From JAEZDC01 sp036676415 (GTDB taxonomy: Bacteria; Bacteroidota; Bacteroidia; Chitinophagales; Chitinophagaceae), in NCBI GenBank assembly GCA_036676415.1, contig JAKFCX010000060.1, positions 62,001 through 126,000 on the forward strand: a stretch of DNA of 64,000 nt. Direction: 5' to 3'. The position numbers and the translations under genes are program-made. The notes under the pieces were generated by a model. It worked only from the letters and a program-made list of their open reading frames with translations. It was not told where the DNA came from and ran no database searches. How positions within the stretch are numbered: the first letter of the stretch is position 1; each line of letters begins with the position of its first letter. Shown piece after piece: positions 8,819-17,150 of the stretch.

Positions 8819-8883
8819 ATAGATTATATTTTACGCATGATTTTCGTAATTCATAATTTTATATTTAACGATAAATCGAATAT

Positions 8884-9309
8884 ATGGCCGCTAACGGACC
8901 AATCATTATCATTGAAGACGATAAAGACGATCAGGAGATTATGGCTGAAATATTAAAGCAGGTGATACCTGCTAATAAAGTTATTTTCTTTGATAAATGT
9001 CCGGAGGCTTTCGCCTATTTAAAAACAACTGCCGACAGTCCATTTATTATTTTCAGTGATGTAAATCTCCCGGTGCAAACCGGCCTGGAATTCAAAAGGG
9101 AAATTGACAATGATCCTGAACTTCGCAGAAAGAGCATTCCATTTGTATTTCTGTCTACCTCAGTCAACCAACAGGCAGTAAATGAGGCCTTTATTAACAT
9201 GAACTCCCAGGGTTTTTTTAAGAAACCCGGAACTATGGCCGAACTTACCCAGCTTATGACCCGAATTGTACATTATTGGACCGATTGCAGGCATCCGAAC
9301 ACCGATTAA
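8884..9309 (+). CDS. Stand-alone response regulator receiver
   Basis: A single REC domain of 141 residues. Acidic residues are E11-D12-D13, the phospho-acceptor is D59 in IFSDVNLP, the switch is LSTS and the conserved Lys lies in FFKKPG. There is no output domain. The pattern IIIIEDDKDDQEIM is typical of the short Bacteroidota receivers that partner hybrid kinases. It is divergent from the receiver at 8028; both resemble the one at 12590. No ribosome binding site is evident. Confidence 0.92.
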   Translation: MAANGPIIIIEDDKDDQEIMAEILKQVIPANKVIFFDKCPEAFAYLKTTADSPFIIFSDVNLPVQTGLEFKREIDNDPELRRKSIPFVFLSTSVNQQAVNEAFINMNSQGFFKKPGTMAELTQLMTRIVHYWTDCRHPNTD

Positions 9310-9416
9310 TGCGTTGATTAATTTGCTTATAACACGTTATTAGCAGTATTTCAGGAATTTAATTAGCAATACCCGTTATAAAAAACGACCTTTACCAACT
9401 TACCAATATTATAGCC

Positions 9417-9776
9417 ATGTATACGCAAGTCTGGTCAAAGTACCTTCCGGTGATTCGAATTATGTTGAAAAGAGCAGTAGCATCACCACAGGTGTTGAAA
9501 TTGAACAGAACAGATTTTGATAAAGCAGGTGGTGGTAAAAAAGTAGGATTTAAGTTTCTTATTGAATTTAAGAACGGTAAAGTACAAAACAGGTTTACCT
9601 CTGCTATAGCAAAAGATTTGGTTACTGCTATCCAGCAGGATCCAGCTACAATGGCAATTTTAGCGGGGAAGGAGTTTGAAATAGATATGAATCCAAAATG
9701 CGAAGTAAATCTTAAGTACACGTCTGCTCCACAAGATGAAGTTGAAGAAGAAGTGGTAGCGGAAGAAACTGTATAA
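9417..9776 (+). CDS. Conserved-looking hypothetical protein
   Basis: 119 residues. The first 20 form an amphipathic segment (YTQVWSKYLPVIRIMLKRA). The middle is an alpha/beta domain (VGFKFLIEFKNGKVQNRFTS ... AKDLVTAI). The tail is acidic and probably disordered (QDEVEEEVVAEETV). It has no signal peptide. It stands alone with its own terminator (9806). I recognise no family; the balanced composition and terminator make a real gene likely. Confidence 0.7.
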   Translation: MYTQVWSKYLPVIRIMLKRAVASPQVLKLNRTDFDKAGGGKKVGFKFLIEFKNGKVQNRFTSAIAKDLVTAIQQDPATMAILAGKEFEIDMNPKCEVNLKYTSAPQDEVEEEVVAEETV

Positions 9777-9805
9777 CAATAAGAATTCAAATATTTTCTG
9801 AAGAG

Positions 9806-9837
9806 AGAGCATGGCCATAAAGCCATGCTCTTTTTAT
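9806..9837 (+). terminator. Rho-independent terminator
   Basis: Perfect 10-bp stem AGAGCATGGC / GCCATGCTCT, loop CATAAA, followed by TTTTAT. It ends the gene at 9417. Confidence 0.9.
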
Positions 9838-10020
9838 ATTAACATCAACTTCAGTGTAAATACCTTACTTTTACATTGTTATCGATATTTATCATTGTAA
9901 CTGACTAGAAGTTCTACTCCACTAAAGTTCATCAAGTCATACAGATGAACATAATATTAACAACCGATCTTTCATACTATTTGTAAGGTTGTAATTACAA
10001 GATCATAATCTTTTCTTATT

Positions 10021-11253
10021 TTGAATTTTGAACAATTAAATGTTGTTGCACCCATATTAAAGGCACTGCAATCACAAGGCTATACACAGCCAACACCCAT
10101 TCAGCAGCAGGCAATTCCTGTTGCATTACAAGGCAAAGACATTTTAGGCTGTGCACAGACAGGCACAGGAAAAACAGCGGCATTTGCCATACCTATTTTG
10201 CAATTATTAAATCAGCAAAAAGAAGAGGGTAAATTACAACAAGGCATCAAGGCTTTGATATTAACACCTACAAGAGAACTCGCCATACAGATAGAGGAGA
10301 GTTTCAGGGATTATGGAAAACATCTTTCACTGAAACATTGTGTGATCTTTGGTGGTGTTTCGCAATACCAGCAGGTAAATACTCTGAGAAGAGGTGTTGA
10401 TATATTAATTGCCACACCAGGCAGGTTACTTGATCTCATTGCTCAAAGGCACGTATCATTAAACGATATCCAGATGTTTGTTTTAGATGAAGCAGACAGG
10501 ATGTTGGATATGGGTTTTATTACAGATGTAAAGAAGATCATTGCCAAACTTCCGGAGCAAAAGCAAACCTTGTTTTTCTCGGCAACAATGCCACCAGAAA
10601 TTCAAAGGCTTTCAAAGATGTTATTGCATCATCCTGTGAAGATCGAAGTAACGCCGGCATCGTCAACTGTAGAAAAAATACAGCAGGCAATTTATTTTGT
10701 TGAGAAGCAAAATAAGGTGAGCCTGTTACTGCATATACTAAGAGATTCAGCGATTGAAAATGCACTGGTATTCACACAAACAAAGCATGGTGCAGATAAA
10801 CTGGTTAAATACCTGGTTAAAGAAAACATCAGGGCACAGGCTATTCATGGAAATAAATCTCAGAATGCAAGACAGATGGCATTGGAGAATTTTAAGAAGA
10901 AAAACATCCGGATATTGGTAGCAACTGATATTGCTGCAAGAGGAATTGACATTGACAGGTTAACGCATGTGATCAATTACGACATTCCTAATATTCCTGA
11001 AACCTATGTACACCGTATTGGAAGAACAGGCAGGGCAGGAGAAGATGGAAAGGCAATATCTTTCTGTTCTGTCGAAGAGAAAATGTATCTGCGTGATGTA
11101 CAGAAGATCACTGGTCTTTCAATTCCTGTGGTTGATGAACATCCTTACCCGATGAGCAATCCGGGATTGGCAATACCTCCACGACCTGCAATGCCCCATG
11201 CTGCTTTAAGAAGTGGCGGTGCAAGAAGAGGAAGAACATTTATGCAACGATAA
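10021..11253 (+). CDS. DEAD-box ATP-dependent RNA helicase
   Basis: 410 residues, the RhlE/DeaD-like size, unwinding RNA duplexes in ribosome assembly or cold adaptation. Motifs in order: Q motif (PTPIQQQAIP, about 21-30), motif I AQTGTGKTA (43-51), PTRELA (about 84), TPGR, DEAD (157-160), SAT (about 189), ARGIDID, and HRIGRTGRAG (about 332-341). The tail is short, Arg/Gly-rich and ends in RTFMQR. The start appears to be TTG 10021: an in-frame stop lies at 10006 and no ATG occurs before the Q motif. It is followed after 60 bases by a cold-shock-domain protein in the same direction, which fits a shared RNA-chaperone role. Confidence 0.95.
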   Translation: MNFEQLNVVAPILKALQSQGYTQPTPIQQQAIPVALQGKDILGCAQTGTGKTAAFAIPILQLLNQQKEEGKLQQGIKALILTPTRELAIQIEESFRDYGKHLSLKHCVIFGGVSQYQQVNTLRRGVDILIATPGRLLDLIAQRHVSLNDIQMFVLDEADRMLDMGFITDVKKIIAKLPEQKQTLFFSATMPPEIQRLSKMLLHHPVKIEVTPASSTVEKIQQAIYFVEKQNKVSLLLHILRDSAIENALVFTQTKHGADKLVKYLVKENIRAQAIHGNKSQNARQMALENFKKKNIRILVATDIAARGIDIDRLTHVINYDIPNIPETYVHRIGRTGRAGEDGKAISFCSVEEKMYLRDVQKITGLSIPVVDEHPYPMSNPGLAIPPRPAMPHAALRSGGARRGRTFMQR

Positions 11254-11313
11254 TTGCAAATGGTTCTATGATCATCAGGAAATAATTTTAAAAGAAAAAA
11301 GCGATTTTTATAC

Positions 11314-11769
11314 ATGGCAAAATCAAAAGCAACTTTCGGTAAAAGAGACAAAGAAAAAAAGCGTCTTGAAAAACGTCAGGAAAAAGCTGATAAGAAAGAA
11401 GAACGTAAAGCGAATGCCAAAAAAGGGCAGTCTCTTGAAGATATGATGGTATACGTAGATGAAGATGGCAACTTCAGTTCTACTCCACCGGATCCAAAAA
11501 AGAAAAAAGAGATCAATCACCAGGAAATAGAATTAGACATTCGAAAAATGCAGGCTGCAGCCGAAGAAGATGCACGGAGAAATGGAATCATCACCATGTT
11601 CAACCACGAGAAAGGTTATGGTTTTATCAGAGACCTGGCTTCACAGAAATCTGTATTTGTGCATATCAATTCCATTCATGGTGAGATTAAAGAGAACGAC
11701 AAGGTGAGCTTTGACTTGCAGCGTACCCTTAAAGGAGACAGTGCTGCAAACGTTCAAAAGAAATCATAA
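11314..11769 (+). CDS. Cold-shock-domain protein with basic N-terminal extension
   Basis: 151 residues. Residues 1-45 are very rich in Lys/Arg/Glu (helical, probably RNA-binding), followed by a linker and a cold-shock domain (about 88-150) with GIITMFNHEKGYGFI (RNP1 KGYGFI) and SVFVHINSI (RNP2 VFVHI). It probably binds single-stranded RNA. It follows the DEAD-box helicase, a common pairing in Bacteroidota. Its stop overlaps the next start (TAATG at 11767-11771). Confidence 0.9.
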   Translation: MAKSKATFGKRDKEKKRLEKRQEKADKKEERKANAKKGQSLEDMMVYVDEDGNFSSTPPDPKKKKEINHQEIELDIRKMQAAAEEDARRNGIITMFNHEKGYGFIRDLASQKSVFVHINSIHGEIKENDKVSFDLQRTLKGDSAANVQKKS

Positions 11770-11981
11770 TGAAGCGAACTTCCGATGCAAACAAAGTATT
11801 GCAGCACCCCGACCTGGAAATTGGTCGAACGAAAGGTGAAAATGGTAATGACTTATTTGTCGGGAGAAGTAAAAAATATGAGCCTTATGAGGCTTCAGCA
11901 GAAACAGCTTTGGATTGTTTCTTCAAATTCAATATTCAACTATCAGAACAGAAATTGATAGTGTCTCACTTAAAAAGCTAA
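11769..11981 (+). CDS. Small hypothetical protein
   Basis: 70 residues, no recognised family. Its ATG overlaps the stop codon of the cold-shock protein by one base, so it is probably translationally coupled to it. Mildly charged, with no signal peptide or membrane helix (NKVLQHPDLEIGRTKGENGN, then LDCFFKFNIQLSEQKLIVSHL). Its last four bases overlap the end of the opposing gene at 11978. Confidence 0.55.
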   Translation: MKRTSDANKVLQHPDLEIGRTKGENGNDLFVGRSKKYEPYEASAETALDCFFKFNIQLSEQKLIVSHLKS

Positions 11982-12226
11982 TGCGGAAGGCCCGAAATAT
12001 TTATCCTGTCTAAGTAAAACCCGGGCAGGTCAGATATTTCATAGGCCTTCAGCATAACAATCTCCGTAAAATCTGTTTTATATTCAGCTTCAACATAAAA
12101 ATCAGCCACCTGGTATAACATGAATTTTGCTTGTTCTCTATTATGAGAACCTACAGGGCTGCCTTTTTTCCAAAGGCAATCTGCTTTTTCATTATCACTT
12201 AGTTGCTGAAATTCGTTGAAGGTCAT
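11978..12226 (-). CDS. Small hypothetical protein
   Basis: 82 residues, starting MTFNEFQQLSDNEKADCLW. This N-terminal pattern (a short helix with F..LS..EK...LW..G) and the middle QAKFMLYQVADFYVEAEYKT recur in short Bacteroidota proteins of unknown role, from memory. There is no membrane segment. Convergent overlap of four bases with the gene at 11769. It lies downstream of cspA on the same strand (28-base gap) and may be read from the same promoter. Confidence 0.65.
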   Translation of the reverse strand: MTFNEFQQLSDNEKADCLWKKGSPVGSHNREQAKFMLYQVADFYVEAEYKTDFTEIVMLKAYEISDLPGFYLDRINISGLPH

Positions 12227-12253
12227 CTCACAGGATTAATGAAAAGAACGTAC

Positions 12254-12454
12254 TTATACTTTCTTTACATTATAAGCTTCTGGTCCTTTTCTTCCTTCTC
12301 TGATTTCAAACTCAACTTTGTCGTTTTGCTGGATCTGCTGAGAAAGGTTGTTGGCATGTACGAAATATTCTTTGGTAGAGTTGTCTTCGGCGATAAAACC
12401 GAATCCTTTTGCTTCGTTAAAGAACTTAACTGTGCCCGTAATTGTGTTGTTCAT
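12254..12454 (-). CDS. Cold-shock protein, CspA family
   Basis: 66 residues, almost entirely one cold-shock domain. TGTVKFFNEAKGFGFIAED contains RNP1 (KGFGFI), and YFVHANNL is RNP2-like. It binds single-stranded RNA/DNA and melts mRNA structure. Typical length. The 5' leader contains a hairpin (12486-12508), as often seen in cold-shock mRNAs. Confidence 0.95.
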   Translation of the reverse strand: MNNTITGTVKFFNEAKGFGFIAEDNSTKEYFVHANNLSQQIQQNDKVEFEIREGRKGPEAYNVKKV

Positions 12455-12485
12455 TGTATTTTGTGTTGATATATACGCTTTGATT

Positions 12486-12508
12486 TTACTTCAGTTTAAT
12501 TGAAGTAA
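12486..12508 (-). promoter_or_regulatory. Hairpin in the cspA leader
   Basis: Inverted repeat TTACTTCA / TGAAGTAA with a 7-base loop, 32 bases upstream of the cspA ATG. It has no following T run in the cspA direction, so it is more likely a leader structure than a terminator. Confidence 0.4.
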
Positions 12509-12589
12509 GAGGTGAAGTTAGGTCATTATACCGGAATTGAAAGACTTCTTCCTGTAAATTGATTCTTCAGCCGGTTAACGCAACAAACT

Positions 12590-13003
12590 TCAGGCTGAAC
12601 AAAATGCCAGCAGTTGAGACACTTCATGCATCATATTGGCATATTTCGCCGGTTTTGTAATGATATGAACGTCATACTTCAACGCAATATCAGCATAAAT
12701 CTCTCTTGGCGAAGTAGTAAAAATGGCCACAGGAAGGTGAAACCAGTGCGAATGGTTCTTCATGATCTCCAGTGTTTGTTTTCCATCCATCACCGGCATA
12801 TTCATATCGAGAATAACGAGGCAGGGAGCGTGTCCAATGGAATTTAACTCAGCCAGTTTTTCTAATGCATCTTCACCGTTAAATGCGGTTAGCACTTTAT
12901 AAGATGGTGCAAGTTCATTAATGGCTACGGTAAGAAGTTCTCTGTCATCCGGATCGTCATCTGCACAAAGAATGATTTTAAATGAATGGTCTGCAGTATT
13001 CAT
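12590..13003 (-). CDS. Stand-alone response regulator receiver
   Basis: 137 residues, a single REC domain. The acidic cluster is D15-D16-D17, the phospho-acceptor is D66 in VILDMNMPVMDG, the switch is in IFTTS, and the Lys is in IITKPAK. There is no output domain. It is the third such protein in this part of the window and lies 60 bases from the TIGR02588/TIGR02587 pair in the same orientation, so it might belong to the same transcript. Confidence 0.93.
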   Translation of the reverse strand: MNTADHSFKIILCADDDPDDRELLTVAINELAPSYKVLTAFNGEDALEKLAELNSIGHAPCLVILDMNMPVMDGKQTLEIMKNHSHWFHLPVAIFTTSPREIYADIALKYDVHIITKPAKYANMMHEVSQLLAFCSA

Positions 13004-13062
13004 ATAGAATGAAGGTAGTAAAATTTGTGGCAGTGGAATAAGATGACAATACCCTTAAATAG

Positions 13063-13488
13063 CTAAGATTTTTTATAACTCAACACCCTCACCTGTATGG
13101 AATCTGCAGTTGCAGGGTTGATACTAAAGTTTATCCAGCCTTCCCGTTTTGATCTTTTTGGTGAAAAGGCGATCTGCAATTCTGAACGCTCCATGACCGA
13201 ATCATTGTTTAGCAGGGATGCTTCTATCATTACATCCTCAGCTGTTTCTCCTCCATGGTTTTCAAGGTATATTCTGTAACTATATGGATTATGGGCAGTA
13301 GAATCTTTTGCGTAGGTTACCTGTAAGTCAGGTGCAGAAGGCTTATGCGTGAAGGTTTCATAACACAGGTATGCAATTAAACCACAAAGGAGAATGGAGC
13401 TGATAGCAAAAACACTCCATTCCAGCCTGTTCTTTTGAAATTCCCCGCTGTCAGACTTTTTCCTGGTTTCGCTGTTTTTAGAGGGCAT
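13063..13488 (-). CDS. TIGR02588 family protein
   Basis: 141 residues with a charged N-terminus, one membrane helix (about 26-46: WSVFAISSILLCGLIAYLCY) and an outward-facing beta-sandwich domain with the pattern PYSYRIYLENHGGETAEDV. This is the layout of TIGR02588, a family known for being encoded beside TIGR02587, as here (5 bases downstream of its stop). The function is unknown; the pair probably forms a membrane complex. Confidence 0.85.
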   Translation of the reverse strand: MPSKNSETRKKSDSGEFQKNRLEWSVFAISSILLCGLIAYLCYETFTHKPSAPDLQVTYAKDSTAHNPYSYRIYLENHGGETAEDVMIEASLLNNDSVMERSELQIAFSPKRSKREGWINFSINPATADSIQVRVLSYKKS

Positions 13489-13493
13489 AGTAG

Positions 13494-14327
13494 TTATTGT
13501 TGTTTAATCAAAAGTCTTCCGGCAGAGGCACCTAAAACAGCAGGCAATCCTAAAACAATCACTTCACTAACTGCTGTTGAAAAATGTATATCGCTGAATC
13601 TTCCAAAAAACCAAAGCATTAAAGCAGAAGTAATCAGGGCAATAACATAGGCTGTAAAAGTCTCAAACATTACGGCCAAAGACAAACTGCCTGATGGAAG
13701 TTTACTGCTTTTCCTAAAATTACTGAAGAACAGGATGACGGTTCCTAATGCCAGAGACACTAACACGATCATTAACAATCTGAACGTAGATATTTCCATT
13801 GCGATCATTGGAATCTCATCTGTAGGTGCAACATTGCCTGCAATAAGTACACTACCGCATAATGCCAATACAGCATGACCTGCTCCGCCAATATTCCGAT
13901 CATCGTTTTTATCATTATTACCACTGGTCGTGTCGCCACCTAATTGTGCAGTTCCTACAGAAACACCAATAGCAACGGTCATGGTTTCAACAATTGTTTT
14001 ACCCATTATTTCATTGATGTTCATTTCTGAGAAATCTATTCTTCCTGCCAGCCAGAGTACAAGAACAGATAATATAAACCCGATGCCAATCTCTTCAACT
14101 GAATCTATGATCACTTCCTTGAATGTTGCATCTTCGTGAACGCCGGCATAGTTATTATAACCCAGCAAAAGCAAAAAAGTGGCAACGATATAGATAAGGA
14201 GCTGATAAGGTTGTATTGAAAAACCAAGCCACCATACCTCCATTGTATATAAGAGTGGCAGGCTGAATAACAATCCACCTGTAATACCTCTTGCATATTC
14301 TTTTAGCGAATCTGAAACAGATTTCAT
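13494..14327 (-). CDS. TIGR02587 family integral membrane protein
   Basis: 277 residues with about seven predicted membrane helices. N-terminal pattern: LKEYARGITGGLLFSLPLLY, then MEVWWLGF, as in TIGR02587. A central Gly/Asn/Asp-rich loop (GGDTTSGNNDKNDDRNIGGA) precedes the second half of the helices. It is the first gene of a pair with TIGR02588. The role is unknown; the family is found next to its partner across several phyla. It ends 5 bases before the partner gene. Confidence 0.87.
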   Translation of the reverse strand: MKSVSDSLKEYARGITGGLLFSLPLLYTMEVWWLGFSIQPYQLLIYIVATFLLLLGYNNYAGVHEDATFKEVIIDSVEEIGIGFILSVLVLWLAGRIDFSEMNINEIMGKTIVETMTVAIGVSVGTAQLGGDTTSGNNDKNDDRNIGGAGHAVLALCGSVLIAGNVAPTDEIPMIAMEISTFRLLMIVLVSLALGTVILFFSNFRKSSKLPSGSLSLAVMFETFTAYVIALITSALMLWFFGRFSDIHFSTAVSEVIVLGLPAVLGASAGRLLIKQQ

Positions 14328-14406
14328 GAAATAATCTTAAGCAATAGTAAGGTATCAAATTTAAACCATGAATCTGATAAGCTAATCATATCATACTCCA
14401 GAGTTC

Positions 14407-15528
14407 TCAAATGGCAGAATTGTAAACATTGGCTGTAGAAGTAGTGGAGGCCGGAACGATTTTTTTATCTGTTTCATTTAAGTTAGTAACCAGGAAATTC
14501 TTAAAGTTTTCCCAGGAAGTATGTTGGATATACTGTTTTATTAACTGCTGATCAATCTTTTCTCTGCTAACGCTGAACTCATCTAAAAGTGCAGCCAGCT
14601 CCTCAAAATTATTATAGGTGTAGACTAATCCCTTCTTTCCAAGTTCTTTAAAAGCACCGATGTTAGGGCCAATAATGGTTTTGCCATAGGATAGTGTTTT
14701 ACAAAGGGCTGCAGAACTTAAAACAGAAGCTGAACGATAACAGAACAAAACGTAATTGCTTTTGGCAAAAAGATCATTTAATTCATCATCTTCGATTACC
14801 CGGTTTATAAGTTTGATATTGTCTTTTTTGTACCCTTCTATTTGATTATATAATTCCTGTGAACTAAACTTTCCTGCTATAAGTATTTGATGTGAGTTTA
14901 ACTTATCCGAATGAGCATTGAACTCAGCAAATTCAATTACACCTTTATAAGGACTAACAGAACCCCAGATCAGCACATCATAAGAAGGAGCTGATTTTTG
15001 CTGTATGAATGGCATTTCTTCTACAGGGTGTTCAAATACTTTTATCTGCGGCATTCTTTTGATCAATGAAAGTTCATTTGAATGCGAGAAAGTAACATCA
15101 GAGAATATCATCATCATTTTCCTGATCAGCTTTTTGGCAAACCAGTTCTTCCTGGTATGTGAGATATCATTATGAACAAACCAGGCGATTTTTTTATTGC
15201 TGATTTTAGCGAAGAGTAGTATGAATAACAAAACAGGTATCTGTAAGTATCCGAATCTTCTATCAGCAATATCTGATATCCAGTTAAAATAAAGGATATC
15301 GGTTTTGGGCAGCTTAAACAACATGTCAAAGATGCCCAGCTTTGTTTGTTTATTCACGACAGTGAATTCTTCATTGAGCGCATCAACCAGTTTCAGAATG
15401 TAATTATTGGCCCCTTTTTGAAAAAGGAAAGGTGTTATCGGGTATACATAGATGTTCTTCTTTCGTGCTGCTGAATTTTTCCTGTGCCTGTCTGTAGTTA
15501 ACAACACAGGACTGCCATTCGATCCCAT
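14407..15528 (-). CDS. Glycosyltransferase, GT4-like
   Basis: 373 residues with two Rossmann-like halves, GT-B layout. The N-terminal half includes YPITPFLFQKGANNYI and LYFNWISDI. The C-terminal nucleotide-sugar half has WGSVSPYKGVIEF (about 195), LIAGKFSSQEL, and a C-terminal E-containing motif (KTLSYGKTIIGPNIGAFKEL). It transfers a sugar from an activated donor, probably to a surface or lipid-linked glycan. No polysaccharide cluster surrounds it, so the acceptor cannot be inferred. Confidence 0.82.
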   Translation of the reverse strand: MGSNGSPVLLTTDRHRKNSAARKKNIYVYPITPFLFQKGANNYILKLVDALNEEFTVVNKQTKLGIFDMLFKLPKTDILYFNWISDIADRRFGYLQIPVLLFILLFAKISNKKIAWFVHNDISHTRKNWFAKKLIRKMMMIFSDVTFSHSNELSLIKRMPQIKVFEHPVEEMPFIQQKSAPSYDVLIWGSVSPYKGVIEFAEFNAHSDKLNSHQILIAGKFSSQELYNQIEGYKKDNIKLINRVIEDDELNDLFAKSNYVLFCYRSASVLSSAALCKTLSYGKTIIGPNIGAFKELGKKGLVYTYNNFEELAALLDEFSVSREKIDQQLIKQYIQHTSWENFKNFLVTNLNETDKKIVPASTTSTANVYNSAI

Positions 15529-15920
15529 AGGTTTTAATTAATGCAAAAATTGTTGATGAAACCTTCCAAAACAGTTAGTGCATTAACAAATACAATGCTA
15601 TTCTGCATTTAATACCATTCTTACTAAAAATTAAATTGAAAAAATGTGTTATTGTAAGCATGCGTTTATCTACTGTTTTGATGCAGAACCATTGAAAAAT
15701 AATCGATTAATTTGTCCGCTTCAACACATACTCATGAAATATTAATGGCAGATTGAAGGTCTAATCAGTTACCAATAATTCAAACGATTCTCCATCTTTT
15801 CCACAATAATGCTTTTCACAGGTTTCATTTTGCTATAATCGAATTCCTAACGTTTGTTGTTTTTGAGAGTAAATGGACTAAGCTTTGTCTTTTTCAGGTC
15901 TCTTCTTATTGAAGCCCGAC
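15529..15920. other. Divergent intergenic region, no gene seen
   Basis: 392 bases of AT-rich DNA between the minus-strand glycosyltransferase and the plus-strand LLM oxidoreductase. No frame with good composition, no tRNA, and no clear repeat beyond AT tracts. The only site I can support is the -7 box that starts at 15921. Confidence 0.5.
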
Positions 15921-15928
15921 TAACTTTG
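15921..15928 (+). promoter_or_regulatory. -7 box TAACTTTG for the LLM gene
   Basis: Exact TAnnTTTG, 8 bases before the ATG at 15937, giving a very short leader. No TTG -33 element at the usual distance was found. Confidence 0.6.
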
Positions 15929-15936
15929 CCACCCAT

Positions 15937-16980
15937 ATGGAAATTGGTGTATACACGTTTGCAGATATTGGAACTCACCCGGTCAGTGGAGAAAGTATAA
16001 CAGCTCATCAGCGTATCCAGAACCTCCTCGAAGAGATTGAACTGGCAGACCAGTTAGGGCTCGATGTATTTGCCATAGGAGAGCATCATCGGCCTGATTA
16101 CAGTGTATCTGCCCCGGCAATAATTCTTGCTGCGGCAGCCATGAGAACAAAAAGGATAAAATTATCCAGTGCTGTAACCGTGTTGAGCTCTGATGATCCT
16201 GTTAGAGTTTTTCAACAATTTGCTACCGTAGACCTATTATCATCAGGCAGAGCCGAGATAATGGCAGGAAGAGGTTCCTTTATTGAATCCTTCCCGCTGT
16301 TTGGTTATGATCTTGCTGACTATGATGTACTTTTTTCTGAGAAGCTAAAAATGTTACTCGAAATAAATAGATCAGAAAAGATCAACTGGAAAGGAAAGAA
16401 AACACAGTCATTAAACAATATTGGCGTTTACCCCAGGCCTTACCAGGAAAAACTGCCGATTTGGGTAGCTGTTGGTGGAACTCCTGAGTCTGTTGAAAGA
16501 GCTGCATCCCTTGAATTGCCAATGGCTCTGGCAATCATTGGTGGTACTCCTGAAAGGTTTGTTCCTTTTACTCAATTGTATAAAAACTGTTATACAGCTG
16601 CGGGGCATGATATTGCCAATCTTCAGCTCAGCATCAATTCACTCACTTATATTGCTGATGATTCTAAACAGGCCCGTGATGAATATTTTCCGGTTTACGC
16701 AGCTTCTATGGGTAAGATCGGAAAGGAAAGAGGATGGCCACCTGTTACCAGGCAACAATTTGATGCTACTACAACATCCAAAGGTGCATTGATCGTTGGT
16801 AGCCCACAGGAAGTGATCGAAAAAATTCTCTATGAGTTCGAATTATTTGGTCATACTCGTTTTCTTGCACAGATAAGTTTAGGTGCCATGCCTCATAAAC
16901 AGGCAATGCATGCTATTGAACTGTTAGGAACCAGGGTAGCTCCGGAAGTAAGGAAACATATTGGAGAGAAGCTGAATTAG
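15937..16980 (+). CDS. LLM class flavin-dependent oxidoreductase
   Basis: 347 residues, a luciferase-like TIM barrel using FMN or F420. Recognised by the N-terminal EIGVYTFADIG, then LGLDVFAIGEHHRPDYSVSA (about 46-65), KLSSAVTVLSSDDPVR and the QFATVDLLSSGRAEIMAGRG stretch (about 90-110). This matches the Atu2307/SP_0267-type subfamily. The substrate is not known. It has its own promoter and stands alone between unrelated genes. Confidence 0.93.
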   Translation: MEIGVYTFADIGTHPVSGESITAHQRIQNLLEEIELADQLGLDVFAIGEHHRPDYSVSAPAIILAAAAMRTKRIKLSSAVTVLSSDDPVRVFQQFATVDLLSSGRAEIMAGRGSFIESFPLFGYDLADYDVLFSEKLKMLLEINRSEKINWKGKKTQSLNNIGVYPRPYQEKLPIWVAVGGTPESVERAASLELPMALAIIGGTPERFVPFTQLYKNCYTAAGHDIANLQLSINSLTYIADDSKQARDEYFPVYAASMGKIGKERGWPPVTRQQFDATTTSKGALIVGSPQEVIEKILYEFELFGHTRFLAQISLGAMPHKQAMHAIELLGTRVAPEVRKHIGEKLN

Positions 16981-17010
16981 TTGGCCAGCAGTAGTAATGC
17001 TATTTTTCTT

Positions 17011-17029
17011 CGTTGTGTCACTCACTTCT
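17011..17029 (+). repeat. Dispersed motif copy 2
   Basis: CGTTGTGTCACTCACTTCT on the plus strand, 31 bases after the LLM stop codon and 122 bases before the metallohydrolase start. It shares the exact 15-base core with copies at 2141, 31055 and 51217. Confidence 0.6.
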
Positions 17030-17150
17030 GGGTTCTTTTTACAACTCATCAGTTCATATGCAGTTTTATCTGATCTGCAGATAATTAATTGCCATTGTTC
17101 AGCAAAAATATCCCAGCCAAACTGCCAGATTCAGTTTCTTTGCCTTGCTT

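Noticed and set aside
8734..8860. Frame MILKELMSKQQ... before the receiver at 8884
   Set aside because: It runs through a strong terminator and has no ribosome binding site.
12203..12469. 88-codon plus-strand frame opposite cspA
   Set aside because: Shadow of the cold-shock gene; the minus strand encodes the clear family member.
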